Part shown: positions 20,560-33,640 of the stretch, one piece after another
How positions within the stretch are numbered: position 1 is the stretch's first letter
How the letters are laid out: every line of letters begins with the position of its first letter
NCBI GenBank assembly: GCA_910574455.1
Contig: CAJSYZ010000005.1
Span: 992,001-1,056,000, forward strand
Source: Trichaptum fuscoviolaceum
Taxonomy: Eukaryota; Basidiomycota; Agaricomycetes; Hymenochaetales; Trichaptaceae
Direction: 5' to 3'
DNA length: 64,000 nt
Notes under the pieces: generated by a model
Databases searched by the model: none
The model's input: the letters and a program-made list of their open reading frames with translations, nothing else
What the model was told of the DNA's origin: nothing
Position numbers and translations under genes: made by a program

Positions 20560-21915
20560 ATTGGTGCCATCCATACGCATATAGTCACTTTGTACACCAG
20601 TAAGTAATTTGACCAGGATGGCAGATAGTATATTGAAAGACTTGCACCCTTGTCAGTTTTTATGGAATTTTTGATCCTTGTTGACTCGACCGGGTGTATG
20701 AAATGGGCAAATACCTCGACGTAATGAAGATGGTAGTGGTATGAAAGAGAGAGAGGAAGAGGATATTCGGACGCGTTCGCGCTGAGTACGCGTCTCGGCA
20801 AATCGCGCTCCATGTGATCGATTAGAACTCCGCTTTGTATTTACAGAGCAGTTTGAGTATCACCGTATTCCCCTCCTCTCAACTATTTCTCTCGACCAGG
20901 CAAGCACAGTAGGAAGTGTTATACATGATCTCAATGGCTCATCAGATTTCTCATCATTGCAGACAGTCTCATCGCGCGAAGCTGCTATACGGTACCAATT
21001 CCTGTAGATCGCCACGGAACGCACTTCACAGGTTGAAAAGCCTGGTCCAGGACTTACAAAGGCCTATTATGACATTCGCTTTGACTACTATACTTTCTAA
21101 TCTTATTGACATTCTAAGTTGTACAATCATACATATATATGTTTCTTGTCTATTTTCACAGCCCTTCGTCCGTATCTCGTACACGCCGACTCCGAGTCGT
21201 CGCGGTTGTGCAAGAGGTCACGCAAGGCTCTGATCGACGAGCCAGTAGTCAATAGCAAGGACTCCTAAAAGACACCAGACCAAGTCGTTCTCGCTTTCAA
21301 GCTTTTCCGAAGAACAATACCAAAGCTGCAAAAGGCTCTGAAAAGCACAATCATGGTTGCATGTCGCACTGCGGGCCGATGACCCCAAAGTCAAGCTGTA
21401 CCGATCCGACCAAGTCTCTATAAGCAAGGATTCTTAAGCCTCCTAGGCCCCTGTGCTTATAGGAATAGGCGTATATTCAGTCTGACAGTCTCCGGGACTG
21501 TAAACAGTAAGGAGGAAAGTGGGATGCCAATCAGGGAAGCATCGCTGTGCTAGGGTTACTTATTGGATAGTAGTATAGGTGTTTTAGCTAATTCAGTGTG
21601 CATTCATAGCGCAATGGTCTAATGAAAAGCGCTCTACAGTACGTTCGTTTCTATCTATGTGAAAGATTTTCATCTTCAAGTTACTAGTTATCATTGACTG
21701 CGTAGTACTACTAGTACACGACGATCATGACGTCATTTTGACTTTCTATGGGCACTTTGTAGGTCCAATGCGGACCATCATGCACATGAGTATGCACCAA
21801 TGCTCGACACCCAAGCACACGCTGGTGAACGATGTACTCAGACGTACCTAATTACATACGCTCTGTATAGGTATCAAGAAGAAACTTTACGGGAAAAGAG
21901 GGGCTTTAGACAGCA
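20560..21915 (-). repeat. arm B of the inverted duplication
   Basis: Reverse-complement copy of 13950-15830. It is shorter than arm A and more decayed in its hydrophobin part. Confidence 0.75.
21225..21545 (-). pseudogene. decayed hydrophobin copy in arm B
   Basis: The minus strand still aligns with hydrophobin 2: CAGTCCCGGAGACTGTC, ACGCCTATTCCT, GCCCGCAGTGCGACATGCAA and TTTTAGGAGTCCTTGC. However, the conserved Cys codon before ACGCCTATTCCT has become TAT, the CC pair is destroyed, and the last Cys codon is lost. No coding frame remains. Confidence 0.75.
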
Positions 21916-22195
21916 ATTTTGGTCGGATTTGCTATCTTTTCCTCTGAGAACTGGTTTATCAACGAGAGCCCAATTTCTCCGAAGCTGAGTTGCTCTAGCA
22001 TAGACATGAAAGTAAGGAGGCGCACTAGTATACTGAAGAACTAGTTACTGGTAAGATAAAGTACATACATTATTAAAAGTTTAGTGCACTTGAAAGATTT
22101 ATACGACTAATTTGTAAGATACTTCCAACCTTTGGAGACATTAGCGTTTTTTTATTATTATTTTACGTACGTAGAGCAAGTTCGCACTTAACCCT

Positions 22196-23884
22196 TCACG
22201 GTCTGGTAGTAATGACGTCCGGGGGGCCATTAGAACCCATATCGTGAGGAGCATTGTATCCGATAATGTCGTCACATTTCGTTTTGTCAATCCGATTCAT
22301 CTCTGCCATCGACACAGCCCGGCTCGACGACATACTAGTAAGGCTGCGGCGCGCCTGGTAGACATCAAGACCGCGTTCATGCAGCACAGTCTTCGGGTGC
22401 TCGAAGAGCAGCAGCCGCCGGCGGGTGATAAGGAATAGCGCGACGTTCGTGGCGCCGAAGAGCCCGTAGATGACCTCGACGGTGACCGTGGCTGCGAGCG
22501 GCGGTTGACCTGGCTGGCCATCGGCGAGGCGGAATGTGTTAGAGAAGGAGAGCCAGCGGACAATGCTGAGTGGAAGGAGCATTATAGAGTGGACAATTGG
22601 ATATCTGTAGACATGGTCAGATGTTCCTGTCAGACCACGATCATAGGAAATAAAGAAAAATAAGAGTTGAAGTATGAGCATGTACTAACGCGAGTAAAGC
22701 CATGGACGGTGCCAGCGGTCGCTTCATCTGGATATCGGAGTCTAAGCTATCTTGATTGAATGCAGACTTAGCCCTGACCTGGAGCTTCAGCTTCCAGCAA
22801 TGCTCATCGTCGGGGACGATGAGGCGCATGCTCCAGAGGAAAAGTAGGAGGTACACCACGATGGACACGAAGAGTGTCAACCAAAGCCAAGCGTAGTCCC
22901 CTGCGATGCGCACGACAGGGAAGTCGGAGCTGATCCAGCACCAGTACTATGAAATTAGCCACATCGAGAGACAATACCGTAGCATTAAGAAGTCGGAATC
23001 AGAAGTGAGGGCTGAATAGACTAGATGGTATAAATGTGCCTACCGGAGTCGGGGCGAAGTACGTCTCACTTCGGTGGACCGCCCACCCGATCACGACCCA
23101 TAAGATGAGGAAAGTCCACTTAGTGGCAACAACTACAGAAGCGGCAGTCAGGCTGTGCATCCCTTTCCGCATCCACACAACAAAGAATGTATGCATTGCT
23201 ATGGTCTGAGGGTTTTAATCAGCACGATTAAACCAAAAAATTGCATTGGAGTAAATCCCACCATCGTGCCCAATGCTACCCCGGTATTGCCGACTTGTTG
23301 AATGGCACCTTGGGCAGAGCAAAGAGGGCCAACCTGGACGATACCCGTGTCTACCCACCTGACGCTCATCGCACCGCCTATTGCTTGCAGGCAGTCTGCG
23401 GCAAAAAGGGAGAGCTTTGTACGAGTAATTACTCATCACTCAAATGCAAACCACGGTTACAATGCGAAGACTAACCATGTATATGTCAGCGGGCTGTTGG
23501 ATCAGACTCCATTTCATGTTGCCCGCATACTTCATGTAGCGGTATATATTCCTCTGGTAAACGCGTAGAAAAAAACTTCAATCAGCACCTTTCGACCTTT
23601 GGTACCGGAGCACGGCTCAGGCAAAGCAAGTGCGGGATATTTCGAATACTCACGAGAATGAGTAGGACGAGCAGAGCAAGTGCAGCTAGTGATATGAAGC
23701 CAGACTGGACGATGAGCTGCGAGAAATCAAATCCAGCAATGGATCCAAGCTCGAGTCAGACACAGCAAGTCAAGTGATTGTAAAAAGGTTGCTTTACAGT
23801 CAATCCAATGCTCTCGTGTCGAGAAAGACAGGTGCGAAGGTTCGCAACAGACGTGCAGTCACTGACAGAACCATCGGCCGCCAT
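22196..23884 (-). CDS. seven-transmembrane receptor, Git3/cAMP-receptor-like GPCR
   Basis: Predicted G-protein-coupled receptor of the fungal Git3/Gpr1-Dicty_CAR type, probably a nutrient sensor at the plasma membrane; the ligand is unknown. Seven exons, 23884..23798, 23749..23654, 23553..23476, 23414..23262, 23205..23044, 22946..22690 and 22604..22196, join to 413 residues. TM1 is FISLAALALLVLLIL, TM2 LSLFAADCLQAIGGAM, TM3 QVGNTGVALGTMTIAMHTFF, TM4 TFLILWVVIGWAV, TM5 LTLFVSIVVYLLLFLW, TM6 PIVHSIMLLPLSIVRW and TM7 IYGLFGATNVALFLITR. A cytoplasmic tail follows. One intron ends AAAG|CTCTCC; using it restores the LSLFAAD helix. The start is uncertain: the N-terminal frame has an upstream stop, but FCVMAADGSVSDC may belong to a longer, spliced first exon. 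Confidence 0.8.
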
Positions 23885-24308
23885 AACGCAGAACCGTTGA
23901 GGAACAACAGAATCAGGGGGAGGATAGCCTGGGGAATATGCGACGGCGATTGAATGCCATATTTATGACGGACAAGAACATCAAAGTAATTTGGCCTTGA
24001 GAGTCGCTGGGAGAAAGGCACAGCCCAGCCTTGACGGACATGATTGACAAGTGCGCAGCCGTCCCGGAACGTAGACCAGGAAACTTCAAGAACTGATTGG
24101 AGGAGGAAAAGATGGGACCTTCATCATGAACCCGAAACGAACGCAGTACATTGATGGAAATAGCACAAGATCGGACCGATAGCAAGAAATAGACAGCAAT
24201 GTGTAACTAAATAAGTTAAACCTATGAGATCGATCATCCACATCAGGAAAGAAGTCAGTAATATGTACGTCCAGATGAATGAAGGAAGAACTCGAAGACG
24301 GGTAGTCA

Positions 24309-27300
24309 TCAATCCGATGCCGATGATAGGGCGCTGAGTATCCGTGAATGAAGACGAGGGGCAAGGCGGTCGATAAATTCAACGTCGCATACGACTCCTA
24401 TGTCGATTTGGGCAATACGGTGCTTCCATTTCGTTTGCGTCGCATGTGGCGTTTGACTCGAACTCGACGGATTTAGCGCCTGATCGGACGTTGTAGCAGG
24501 AACATCTGAGCGAAGCGCCTCCCGCACAGCCTCCCTCACAAGGTTCGTGAAGTCGGGAATAGGCTGTAAGATACCGAAACCTTGTGGGGCTGTGCTCTTT
24601 CCGATCTCACCCTGACTCTTTTCAATTTGGTTCGCCGCTTTCGAAGAGGACGCAGCGCTCTTCGACTTTGACGCAAGTTTGGGGGTTTTGAATTGAGGGG
24701 TCGTCTGAGAGCGGCCTGGAATGGCACGACTCGTCAAGGAAAGGCTTGCATCGAGAATTGCAACTCGGTGTTCAGTCATTAACCGGAAATCAAGCGCATG
24801 TCTGACATCCGTCAATCGGTGCTGGAAGGTCAGAGTACCTGTGAAACTTACCTCATATCACCATATAGTACTCTAAACCAACCTGCGGCCTTCGCAAAGA
24901 CATCGACACCAACAGCAAGAGCATTTTTGTCCTTCCCTGATTCTGCGCTTCTTCTAATGCTGTCGACAACACATACAAACGGCAGACTGTCTCGTAGGAG
25001 CTCCACCAAATGTCGCAGAGAAGTCGAAAGCTGCGGACCATGACGAAGCACATGCCTGACGAAGGGCTCTATCTCCTCATGAGGATTATACCCATCGTCC
25101 TCGTCGGGGTCCTCCATTTGGATGTCTTGATTTCCCGATCCCGCTATCGATCGCCCTAGCCGGTGGGAAATCCGTGAAAAGCATAGCTCGTAAGAATTGC
25201 TACTGGAAGGTAGAAGCTGATCTGTGCAACTGATTGCCACGGCGTAGTCCTAGGTTTCCGAATGAGCTGACGTCCTGAGAACTACAATTTGATAAGGAAT
25301 TTTCACCTTCGCATAAGCAAATTCGACAGTCTGTAGATCGAATGACAGAAGCTGTACATCTTGCCACGCTTTCCTCTTCGGCATCTGAGCAACTTCTCTG
25401 GCTATCACGACCATTTTGGACACCTTTGCCCATTCCTCGAGGAATTCATCAACACATGTATCGACGTTTTCTGATAGGAAGGAAACGATGGCCTCGCGAG
25501 TGTCGTAGATAATACGCTTTGACGGTCGGATTACAGTGCTCGTCCCTGCACGTTTGCCAACAGGTTGTTGAACATATTTCAACTTTACGCACATTACAAC
25601 CTAGTAGAAAATAATGTCAGACACAGCTTCAGTACTGGGTTTGGAACATGTCCTGCCTGCGACTTCTTGCTGGACCACCAATTAAGTGGCACCACGCGGA
25701 TGTTAGGCATAGCAGCTTCTGCCGCTGGTGCACCGGCGAGGATATCCGAGGACTGCACACAAAGTCCGGGGACCGAACGTGCCAGAGTGGATTGGAGGTG
25801 TGTAAGAGTTTCTGATAGTGGACTGGCTTGCGAAGCGCTAAGGTACGTGTAGGGAATGCTGCGAAGCTTCAACTGGAGTTCCACTTTCGTATAAGCAACT
25901 CGGGCGCTGAAGTAAAGCATTTATGAGCGGTTCATTCTTGAAGCGAGTGCAATGCACAGCTGTCGTAGATCAACAACTCACCAACAATACGCATATAGCT
26001 CCCGAAGGATATCTGTGTCGAGCCTAAACCTGGTAGAGAACATGAGATCTGTCTCGTTCATTCTCCATGCAAGCTTCACGTACTGGTCACCATCGAATCT
26101 CAATCCGAATGTGCCTGTAGCTGCCTTCGGTGCGCCTTCCGAATGGAATGGGGCAAAGTCAGCTGCTGTAATAAGTCCGCCGCTATGAATCCGTTGGACG
26201 TCTAACCATCCGATGTCCTCCATGACCATGCTTCCGGTAGGGCTATTTTGAAGAATCTGGACAGAAATCAGAGCAAACCTAAACTCTTGTTCCGTAACTA
26301 GTAGCACAAGGTAATGTCGATGGAAGTTTGCGAGTTGGATGAATAGGTGTGTTCGAACGTCGGGTCCAAACTTCGCCAATTCTTTCGTCATTGTCAGTGA
26401 GTGGTCCAAAAGATACATGAAATGTCAAGAAACTCACCTTCACGTGAGAGGTTACGTGATCGGAAAGTCTGTAGACCAAGATATTGCGCTTTCTGCTCGG
26501 CAAGCTCCAGGATGGTCTTTTAGAAGTTAAGTAAAAAAGAAATTGCAAAGAAGTCCATAAAAAAGAGAGAAAACTCACATCGAAACGTGCTCCAACGAGA
26601 ATATTATATACGAGGAACGGATTCTCGTTGATCCTATCCGAGAACAGAGCATACCGGGGACCGCGCCCTGATGCTGCTAGACCCCCGGTATCCCGCAGAG
26701 TGATATGGCCTGTACGAGGATCGATGGATACAGTGATGTACTCGTCGGCACAGAGATGCACTTTCAAAGCGGCATAGCCATCTGAAAATATGGCATAAGA
26801 CGGTGAAAGGACCTGCCATAGCAATTGACTTACCTTCTGTCACCAAATCGACCTCCCCAGGTGTTTCAAACATAACGCGGAAGGGTCCATTCTCTAACGA
26901 AAACCTGTATGCGATTAAAATACCTTGCACATGTCTCATGATCGCTTTCCGAAGTAAAACTTCAAAATTCAGGTCTTGTGGATTCTGCAAAGCACATCAG
27001 TGCATCAGAGATGATAAGTGCATGACACTGGACAGTACGAACCACATCAAATTCCCCATCCTCTGAACGCTCTAGTTCTGGCGTCAAATGCACACCCAGT
27101 GCACCTTTCATCGGTTCCCATTTGACTTCAAACTTGAAGTTCTCCACCTCATCAGATGGCGCAGATCCGTTGAGCTTGCTATCTTTCTGGATGGATGCAA
27201 GAAGTCGATCCTTAGGGCTTCGCAGTGGGCCACCTCCGGCTTTCGGTGTACATCGCTTTTCAACTAAAGAAATTGTGAGTGTACCTCCTATTAAGGGGAC

Positions 27301-28934
27301 CTTCGGTCGGTTCATATTCGATGGGGCTTTATTCCCTGATGTCGGTTTTGGCCGGCTAAAACAAGAAAATAGTCAAATCACACGCACATCTTTGGTGGGA
27401 ATTGAAAAGACAAACATCCAATATGAAGCAGTGAAGCTCTTTCCATCCCGGCTCTTCTCGAGACGCAAGTAATCGCGCCATCCTAACGCGCGTAACCTTT
27501 GAGCCTACATAAAACATGGAGTGTTTCAGATAACCCGTACGTTTATATCCCGTGATGTTACGTACCTGAAAGAATAAAATCTCCAGCTGATATGTGAGTG
27601 ACATCATTTCTGAAATTGTGTGGGGAAGAGTGAACTTTTATCAACTGCGAGGCAAAAAAGCAACATACGGAGGAAGTTGAACAGCCGAACAAGTGGGGTG
27701 TCGACTGTCCCGGGTGGTAGTTGAGGTCGTGGCGGAGGCTCAAAGCCAGAAATAGGATTGGGGTCAGGTGGAAGGGGTAGATAGTAGGCAAGCCTTGAGT
27801 CCGCCTCTTCTGTGATATGTTGCTTGAGTGCATCGGTTGGTCGTCGAGGAAAGTCTGAATCGGTCTCAATATCCGGCCCCTGGGATGCTCGCAATCTGAC
27901 ATACCTTGGACATCTGTAAGATCACCTCCCACATTATGCAAGAATTCCACATGAACGAAAAACCATCCGTCGTCTTTCTGTGCGCCCCGTAGACTTATGG
28001 ACGTTTCGAACATGTTTGGCACATTGAAATGCGCTCGACCGTCTTCTATGCGATAGCGAGACATCTCGATGGGAATAATCTCCTTCATGCGTAATCGAAA
28101 GCGAATTTGATCTCCCATGTCCTTAAGAGTCTCCGCTACTTCATCATCGGAGAGCGTAGGCTCTTGCACGAAGAATTTCTATTATATGTTTCAACAACAT
28201 ATACATCATTAACACTCAACAAACCGAACCTTAATTTGTGTGGGTAACCGAAGGTATGATCCAGTAGTCAATACATCAAGTGCAGTAAGGAGGTCGTGAT
28301 TTCGGAGTCTTGTGCAAGGACCTCTTGAGTACGGATAACTAAGACCAAGGTTATGAACGCTTACCGGGCAGGTGCTAGAGACTCTTTCGCGTATATTATT
28401 CCACGGACTGCTTCCTCAAACTGATGGTTTTGTTCCATAAGAAAGGCGGTTATATTCTGAGATATCGATTATTGCGAATCCCGAGTGCATTCGAGAGAAA
28501 TCCGATACTAACCATGGCCTTCTGAACATCATCGGCGTCCCTCGCCCACTTCATAACGGCATAGAGTTTAACGACCTGTTTCTTTGTCTTGACTACCCAG
28601 TCCGCGATTGTACGCTTGCGAGCGGGATCCGACATGCTTGGAAGCCTGTTAACTTGAGATTTAGCGTTGTTGGTCGTAGATGGTGGCTGAACACATACGT
28701 TTCCGCCATCTCAGTGAGTTCGGCATATAAACTCTGCACCACTCTCGACAGAAGCTCTCTCATCTCGAACTGACCGTCGCCTACGACGGGAAGCTCATGT
28801 TCTAGCTCCTCGATACTTGGCTCGCCGTCGAGGCCATGGATAAGGATCTCGTTTGAGCTTGCATGTCCATTCGTGTCTTGTGCCGGCCATAACGAAGTTT
28901 GGCCGTTGGTGTATCCGTTGAGTTTCGTGTCCAT
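24309..28934 (-). CDS. MED14: Mediator subunit 14 (RGR1)
   Basis: Backbone subunit linking the Mediator head, middle and tail for RNA polymerase II transcription. The gene is cut by about 16 short introns. The N-terminus (MDTKLNGYTNG, then ELPVVGDGQFEMRELLSRVV and ADWVVKTKKQVVKLYAVMKW) holds the conserved repeat-1 signature. Later exons give LRNHDLLTALDVLTTGSYLR, LPLPPDPNPISGFEPPPRPQ and VDTPLVRLFNF. These are followed by SLTYQLEILFFQ and QRLRALGWRDYLRLE. The C-terminal half includes YITVSIDPRTGHITLRDTGG, VKLAWRMNETDLMFS and DEFLEEWAKVSKMVVIAREV. It ends in a Lys/Ser-rich tail and LHSRILSALSSASD. The 5' end faces the SCY1-like gene across 284 bp, so the two probably share a bidirectional promoter. 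Confidence 0.9.
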
Positions 28935-29218
28935 AAGGCCGAAGAACGGCTTAGACTCTTTCTTGTGCTAGCTATGTCAACATATACCAGCAGAGCTCAG
29001 CTCAAGGGCGACGAAGTGGTTTTATGGTTTTGTGGTGACGGGAGGTAAACAAGGCGCGTCGGTGGAAAAATAGGATTATTACATCCGCCGGCTAACTTCA
29101 AGTTGAACCTGAACCACCCTGACTGGCACGCTAATTACTTGGCTCTTACAACGCCGATCTCTCCTCGAAACTTCCACGTACCAACTTTTTTGGTGGCATC
29201 TGCGTCGCCAGCTCGACG

Positions 29219-32200
29219 ATGGATCTGCTAAGAAACCTGGGTTCTGCTGCTGTATCTTCTTTGGTACAAAAGTCTGGATTGAACTTACCGTTCTCGTTGG
29301 GCGAGAAGATCACTTACTTTGAAGGGAGGACAATATGGTCGCTATATGATGGAACGAAGAGAGTACGGTTACGCAAATTCATCACACTGTTATCCTAATT
29401 CATGTATGATACGATATCCTCAGGATGATGGTACGCCTGTATCAGTATTCGTATTTGATTCGAATCAACCTCCTCGAAGAAATCTGCTTCCGTTGGCAAA
29501 GAATGCGCTCCGAAAGCTCAGAACAGTACGGCACCCTGATGTCCTCAGGTTCATCGACGCGGTAGATACAGACTCTATCATTTACATCATGACAGAGCGT
29601 GTCCAGCCATTAGGAAGGGCCATGCAATCATTATCTATGAAAAGCGTCAAGGACAAGGAAGATTGGCTTGTCTGGGGTCTGCATCGAATATCAGTCTGTG
29701 CCTTCATTGTGCATCTTGTCTCGACGCTCATAACTACCTAGACAGCACTTGCTTTTGTGAACGATCCATGCTCCTCTACCCATGGAAACGTGCGTGTCGA
29801 CTCGATCTTCCTTTCGCCTTCAGGTGAATGGAAACTTGGAGGCTTCGAGCTGTTGAGTAATGCTAAAGATGATGCTGCTGTCCTACATGTAAGCTTCTGA
29901 GGCTTTCTCTCTTATTTGATTTTAATATAGCTCTAGACACTCGGTGGCATACTACCAGAGGCCAACAAATATGCTTCACCAGAAGTCAAGAAGACAGGCT
30001 GGTCATCACTGAAGGAGTATGTAGCTCAACGGACCTCATGCACACCCTCTGATTATCCAGCATCCATAGGCACCATCCTTCCGTAGCAGACGCATACAGC
30101 CTTGGTCTTCTAATACATAGTATATTCAATCCCTCTCTACCTCCACCTGCAACGGCAGAACCTCCGCATCCCCCTCCTCCCCCTTCGTCCCGTGGAGCAA
30201 TCCCGAACTATCTCTTCAACCCATACAAACGTCTACTCAACCCGAACCCAAAAACCCGTTTGTCACCTGCTACGCTGCTTGAGATGGGTATGGCTCAGAC
30301 AGGCGACGGACATGGGTTCTTTGCGAACAACAAGTATGTGCGGATTTGTATTGGGCTGGACCAATTCAGCTTAAACGGAGAAGCAGAGAAGACTGCGTTG
30401 TTGAAGTACGTGGTTATCGCTCTCAGTTAGGGATCATCTGTGATATCGAATGCCTCACAGGACAGTCAAGGAATCAGCAAACGTTCTTCCTCCAGAATTC
30501 GCCGCTCACCGTGTCCTTCCATCTCTCGTGTCCGCTCTTGAATTTGGCGGCGCAACAGCGAGCACAATTCTCCCTATCGTGCTCCAGCTAGGTGTACATG
30601 CACCTCCCTCCGACTACCCGACAATTGTACTTGCACCGATAACGAAGCTCTTTACAAGTCCTGATAGAGGAACACGAATGGCTCTTCTCGAACATCTGAG
30701 CGAATACGCAGACAAACTAGATAAGAAGACTGTGGCGGATAAGATCTGGCCTAACCTTGTGAGAGGACCTTCCTTGTCGTGATCGAGAAGGCATTTAGAA
30801 GTAAAATAGCAAACGGGATTCAACGACACTGTCCCCGTTATTCGAGAGGCAACGGTGAAATCAATAGGCCTTTTATACTCCAAGGTATCCTACCTTTCCT
30901 TGTCCTCGAAGCAAACTAATATGCCTTCAGTTCAATGACAGGATTCTCAATAACGACCTTCTCCGCTTTCTCGCGAAGATGCAGCTCGACCCAGAATCAT
31001 CTATACGAACCAATACATGCATCCTTATCGGTCGTCTCGGTCCTTCACTGGGTTACAACACGAAGCGAAAGGTGCTTGTCCCCGCTTTTGCGCGTGCGCT
31101 GAAAGATTCGTTTGTCCATGCGCGTGTGGCGGGTCTCATGGCGTTCATGGCAACGACAGATTGCTTCGATGCGGAAGATCTGGCAACGAAGGTCATTCCA
31201 TGTATCTCATCGGCGTTGATTGATAAAGAGAAGTAATGCAGCATCACTTTGTTTATGAGTGCAATGCACTATTAACTTAGTATTAGGCTAGTGCGAGATC
31301 AGGCGTTCAAGGCAATCGAGCTCTTTGTGAAAAAACTGGAGGTACATGCTAATTCAATGGTATGTTTGTTTGTTTTATTAAACACGGTTGATAACTTAAT
31401 TTTCTTAACATTACCTTGCAGCCTGAAACTGCATTGAATACAGAAGGCCAGCCGAACTCGCCGTTACCTGCTGTGAACAGTCAGAGTGCCCTGGTGAACT
31501 CGGCAGCTGGTGCAGCAGGACAGCTAGCAGGATGGGCAATGTCCTCCTTAAGCAAGAAGGTGTTTTCGAATTTTTTCTAATACAATACCAGAACGTGCTA
31601 ACAGATGTACGTGTACAGCTCGTACCAGGTGATTTATCGAGTACGATGGCATCGACCTCTAACCTGGAACGTTCCTCATCCGCGCCTCCACCACTCAACG
31701 GATCGCCACTAGTTCCCCCCTCTTCCGGACAATCTTCACATGACTCTCCGCCAAAGACCGCCGTGCCGGCCTTAGGTCGTTCCAAGACCATGCAGCTCGG
31801 TGGAAACAAGCAATCCTCAGCTTCCAAAACGGCTGCGTTGGCGGCGGAGTTGGTCGGGGAGGCAGAGGGAGAAGCAACAAACGCTTGGGGAACTGACGAC
31901 CTGATGGATGTTAACGCTGACGAAGATGACTGGAGTGCGTTTGCAACAGCACCAGTAGCTGCGTCAAGTTCTAGGAAAGCCACGGTGGCATCAGGGTTAG
32001 GGTTCGGAGAAGTGGCGAGCTTTACTGCACCAACGCTATCAGTAAATGGTGCGTTTTGACAATTGTCGTTCTAGTATCAAACCCCACTGACTTTTACACA
32101 CAGGATCAGATGACTGGGGAACAATGGAAGACGGTCCAACCTCAACTGCGGGCGATGCTTGGGGCGGTGACCTACATGCGCCTCAACCCATTCGCGCTCG

Positions 32201-32480
32201 TGCTACTTCACCTAATACAAGCTTATCACCGAGGATCACTTCTCCGCGTGTCTCTTCACCACTGTCAACGCAATCTTCGACCGGTTCAGTGACGACGCGG
32301 TCGCCCCGTATCCAGAGTCCATCGACCGTGACGGCAAGAGCGACGACACCGACAACGCCAAGCACAGCGCTCATGTCGAAGGAAGATAAGGCTGCGGAGA
32401 TGGCACGAAGAAAGGAGGAGAGGAAACAGAGGATTGCTGCTCTGAAAGCTGCAAAAACGCACAGTGCGGCCAAAACATAG
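29219..32480 (+). CDS. SCY1-like pseudokinase (SCYL1/Cex1 family)
   Basis: Catalytically dead kinase plus HEAT repeats. Relatives act in Golgi-ER COPI traffic and in tRNA export (Cex1). Twelve exons, 29219..29362, 29424..29693, 29742..29888, 29937..30016, 30070..30405, 30461..30758, 30810..30884, 30931..31232, 31287..31359, 31422..31559, 31619..32048 and 32104..32480, join to 889 residues. The kinase-like part spans about residues 20-310 (FSLGEKITYFEGRTIWSLYD, VRHPDVLRFIDAVDTD, GNVRVDSIFLSPSGEWKLGG). Where a true kinase has HRD and DFG this reads THGNVRVDS and GGFE, so the catalytic residues are missing. HEAT repeats follow (PSLVSALEFGGATAS, SIRTNTCILIGRLGPSL, SFVHARVAGLMAFMAT). A Ser/Pro-rich linker leads to a basic coiled tail, EMARRKEERKQRIAALKAAK, typical of SCYL1. 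Confidence 0.92.
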
Positions 32481-32542
32481 CTTGCTGACGTCGAAGTTCC
32501 TCCTGTTCTATACTATACGTACATATGCACATGGCGAAATAT

Positions 32543-33022
32543 TTATGACTTGGTATTCGGTTGTTCCTGTAAATCCTCTATGGGTATCCTGACAAGCATC
32601 TCACATGATTGCGACGTTTCACTGGGATCTTGCTCAGCTGATGGTGCTTGTGGGCCTGCGAATCGCTTTTAATGTATAGACATATCAATAAATTAATTTT
32701 CCGCATACTTGAAAGGCTTAGTATCCGAAACATCTCCGGCCATTGAGAAGAAACTTCTCCCTGAACTTCGACAGAGTAAGTACGGCGGCAGAGTCCCAAT
32801 GGATGTATATATACCTTTTCCAGCATCTGCCATCACATTGCAATCCATGTCCAATGCCTCCAACCGCCGAACATATTCAGTACCCAATTTCTCGAGAGCT
32901 CTCAGTGCATCGAATTCCTTCATTTTTTCTGCGAGTTTCGCATTCAATGCCGCGACGGATGCTTGCGATGTTAGTGATGCACCATGCGACGAACGCACAG
33001 AGTACATTGAGGACTTCCTCAT
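32543..33022 (-). CDS. DAD2: DASH complex subunit Dad2
   Basis: Subunit of the DASH/Dam1 ring that couples kinetochores to microtubules in mitosis. Exons 33022..32815, 32765..32709 and 32655..32543 join to 125 residues. The start is the only ATG (MRKSSMYSVRSSHGASL); the open frame upstream lacks one. The core is ALNAKLAEKMKEFDALRALE then EYVRRLEALDMDCNVMADAG and QWPEMFRILSL, the Dad2 helical signature. The last exon ends CEMLVRIPIEDLQEQPN, a plausible conserved tail. A double ACGCGT palindrome lies 38 bp upstream of the ATG, which fits cell-cycle control. Confidence 0.85.
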
Positions 33023-33059
33023 AGTGTGATGAGCTTGAGGATGAAGGATTAAGGAAGGC

Positions 33060-33075
33060 ACGCGTCGCGACGCGT
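33060..33075. promoter_or_regulatory. double MCB palindrome upstream of DAD2
   Basis: ACGCGTCGCGACGCGT is a perfect 16-bp palindrome holding two ACGCGT (MluI cell-cycle box) hexamers, 38 bp upstream of the DAD2 ATG. ACGCGT is the known binding site of MBF-type APSES factors that drive G1/S genes. Its role here is inference from position. Confidence 0.5.
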
Positions 33076-33640
33076 CAAGTCAGTTTTAGCTGCAGTTATT
33101 GGTGTGTATACTTCTATTTAAGGAAGTAGCTTACAGAATGGTTAGGGTTAGAACACTATTCGAGCAAAAAGAAAGAGAGCCCACCCAGCCCGAGGGCCGA
33201 AATGGGACAGGAAAATATTAAAACAGTGCATGAGGCATAAACCCCATACAAACCGAAGGCATCCTCTGAGGACAAGGTCGCCGTGCTATGAAGGATCCCC
33301 ACGGCCGACATTCCCAAGACATGAAGGGGAATGCCCCGTCAAGGTAAGTATGAAGATTCAGGTAGCACACAGCATGGTATTTATGCCGGAGATGGTGCGC
33401 ACGGACCATGCACATAATTTGGCGTTTCGTGAAGGCCAAACAAAGCCGTAAAGTCTTAATTGGGCCTTGGCCAGTGACTTGGCGAAACTAGTAAGTTTTC
33501 TAGGATGTTGAGGATGTGATATCTCATAATTAATTATTGTACAAAGAGATTATACAGATAGCGGATGCAGTACTAACTACAGACAACAAATTCATCGCAA
33601 TAAGCAGGATAAGTTAGCCTCAAACCAGTCATTAGACTCA
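33076..33640. other. spacer between DAD2 and MED12
   Basis: DAD2 promoter side and MED12 3' flank. No gene or repeat was recognised. Confidence 0.4.

Noticed and set aside
33023..33061. Longer DAD2 N-terminus
   Set aside because: The upstream frame begins with GTG, not ATG, and runs up to the MCB palindrome.
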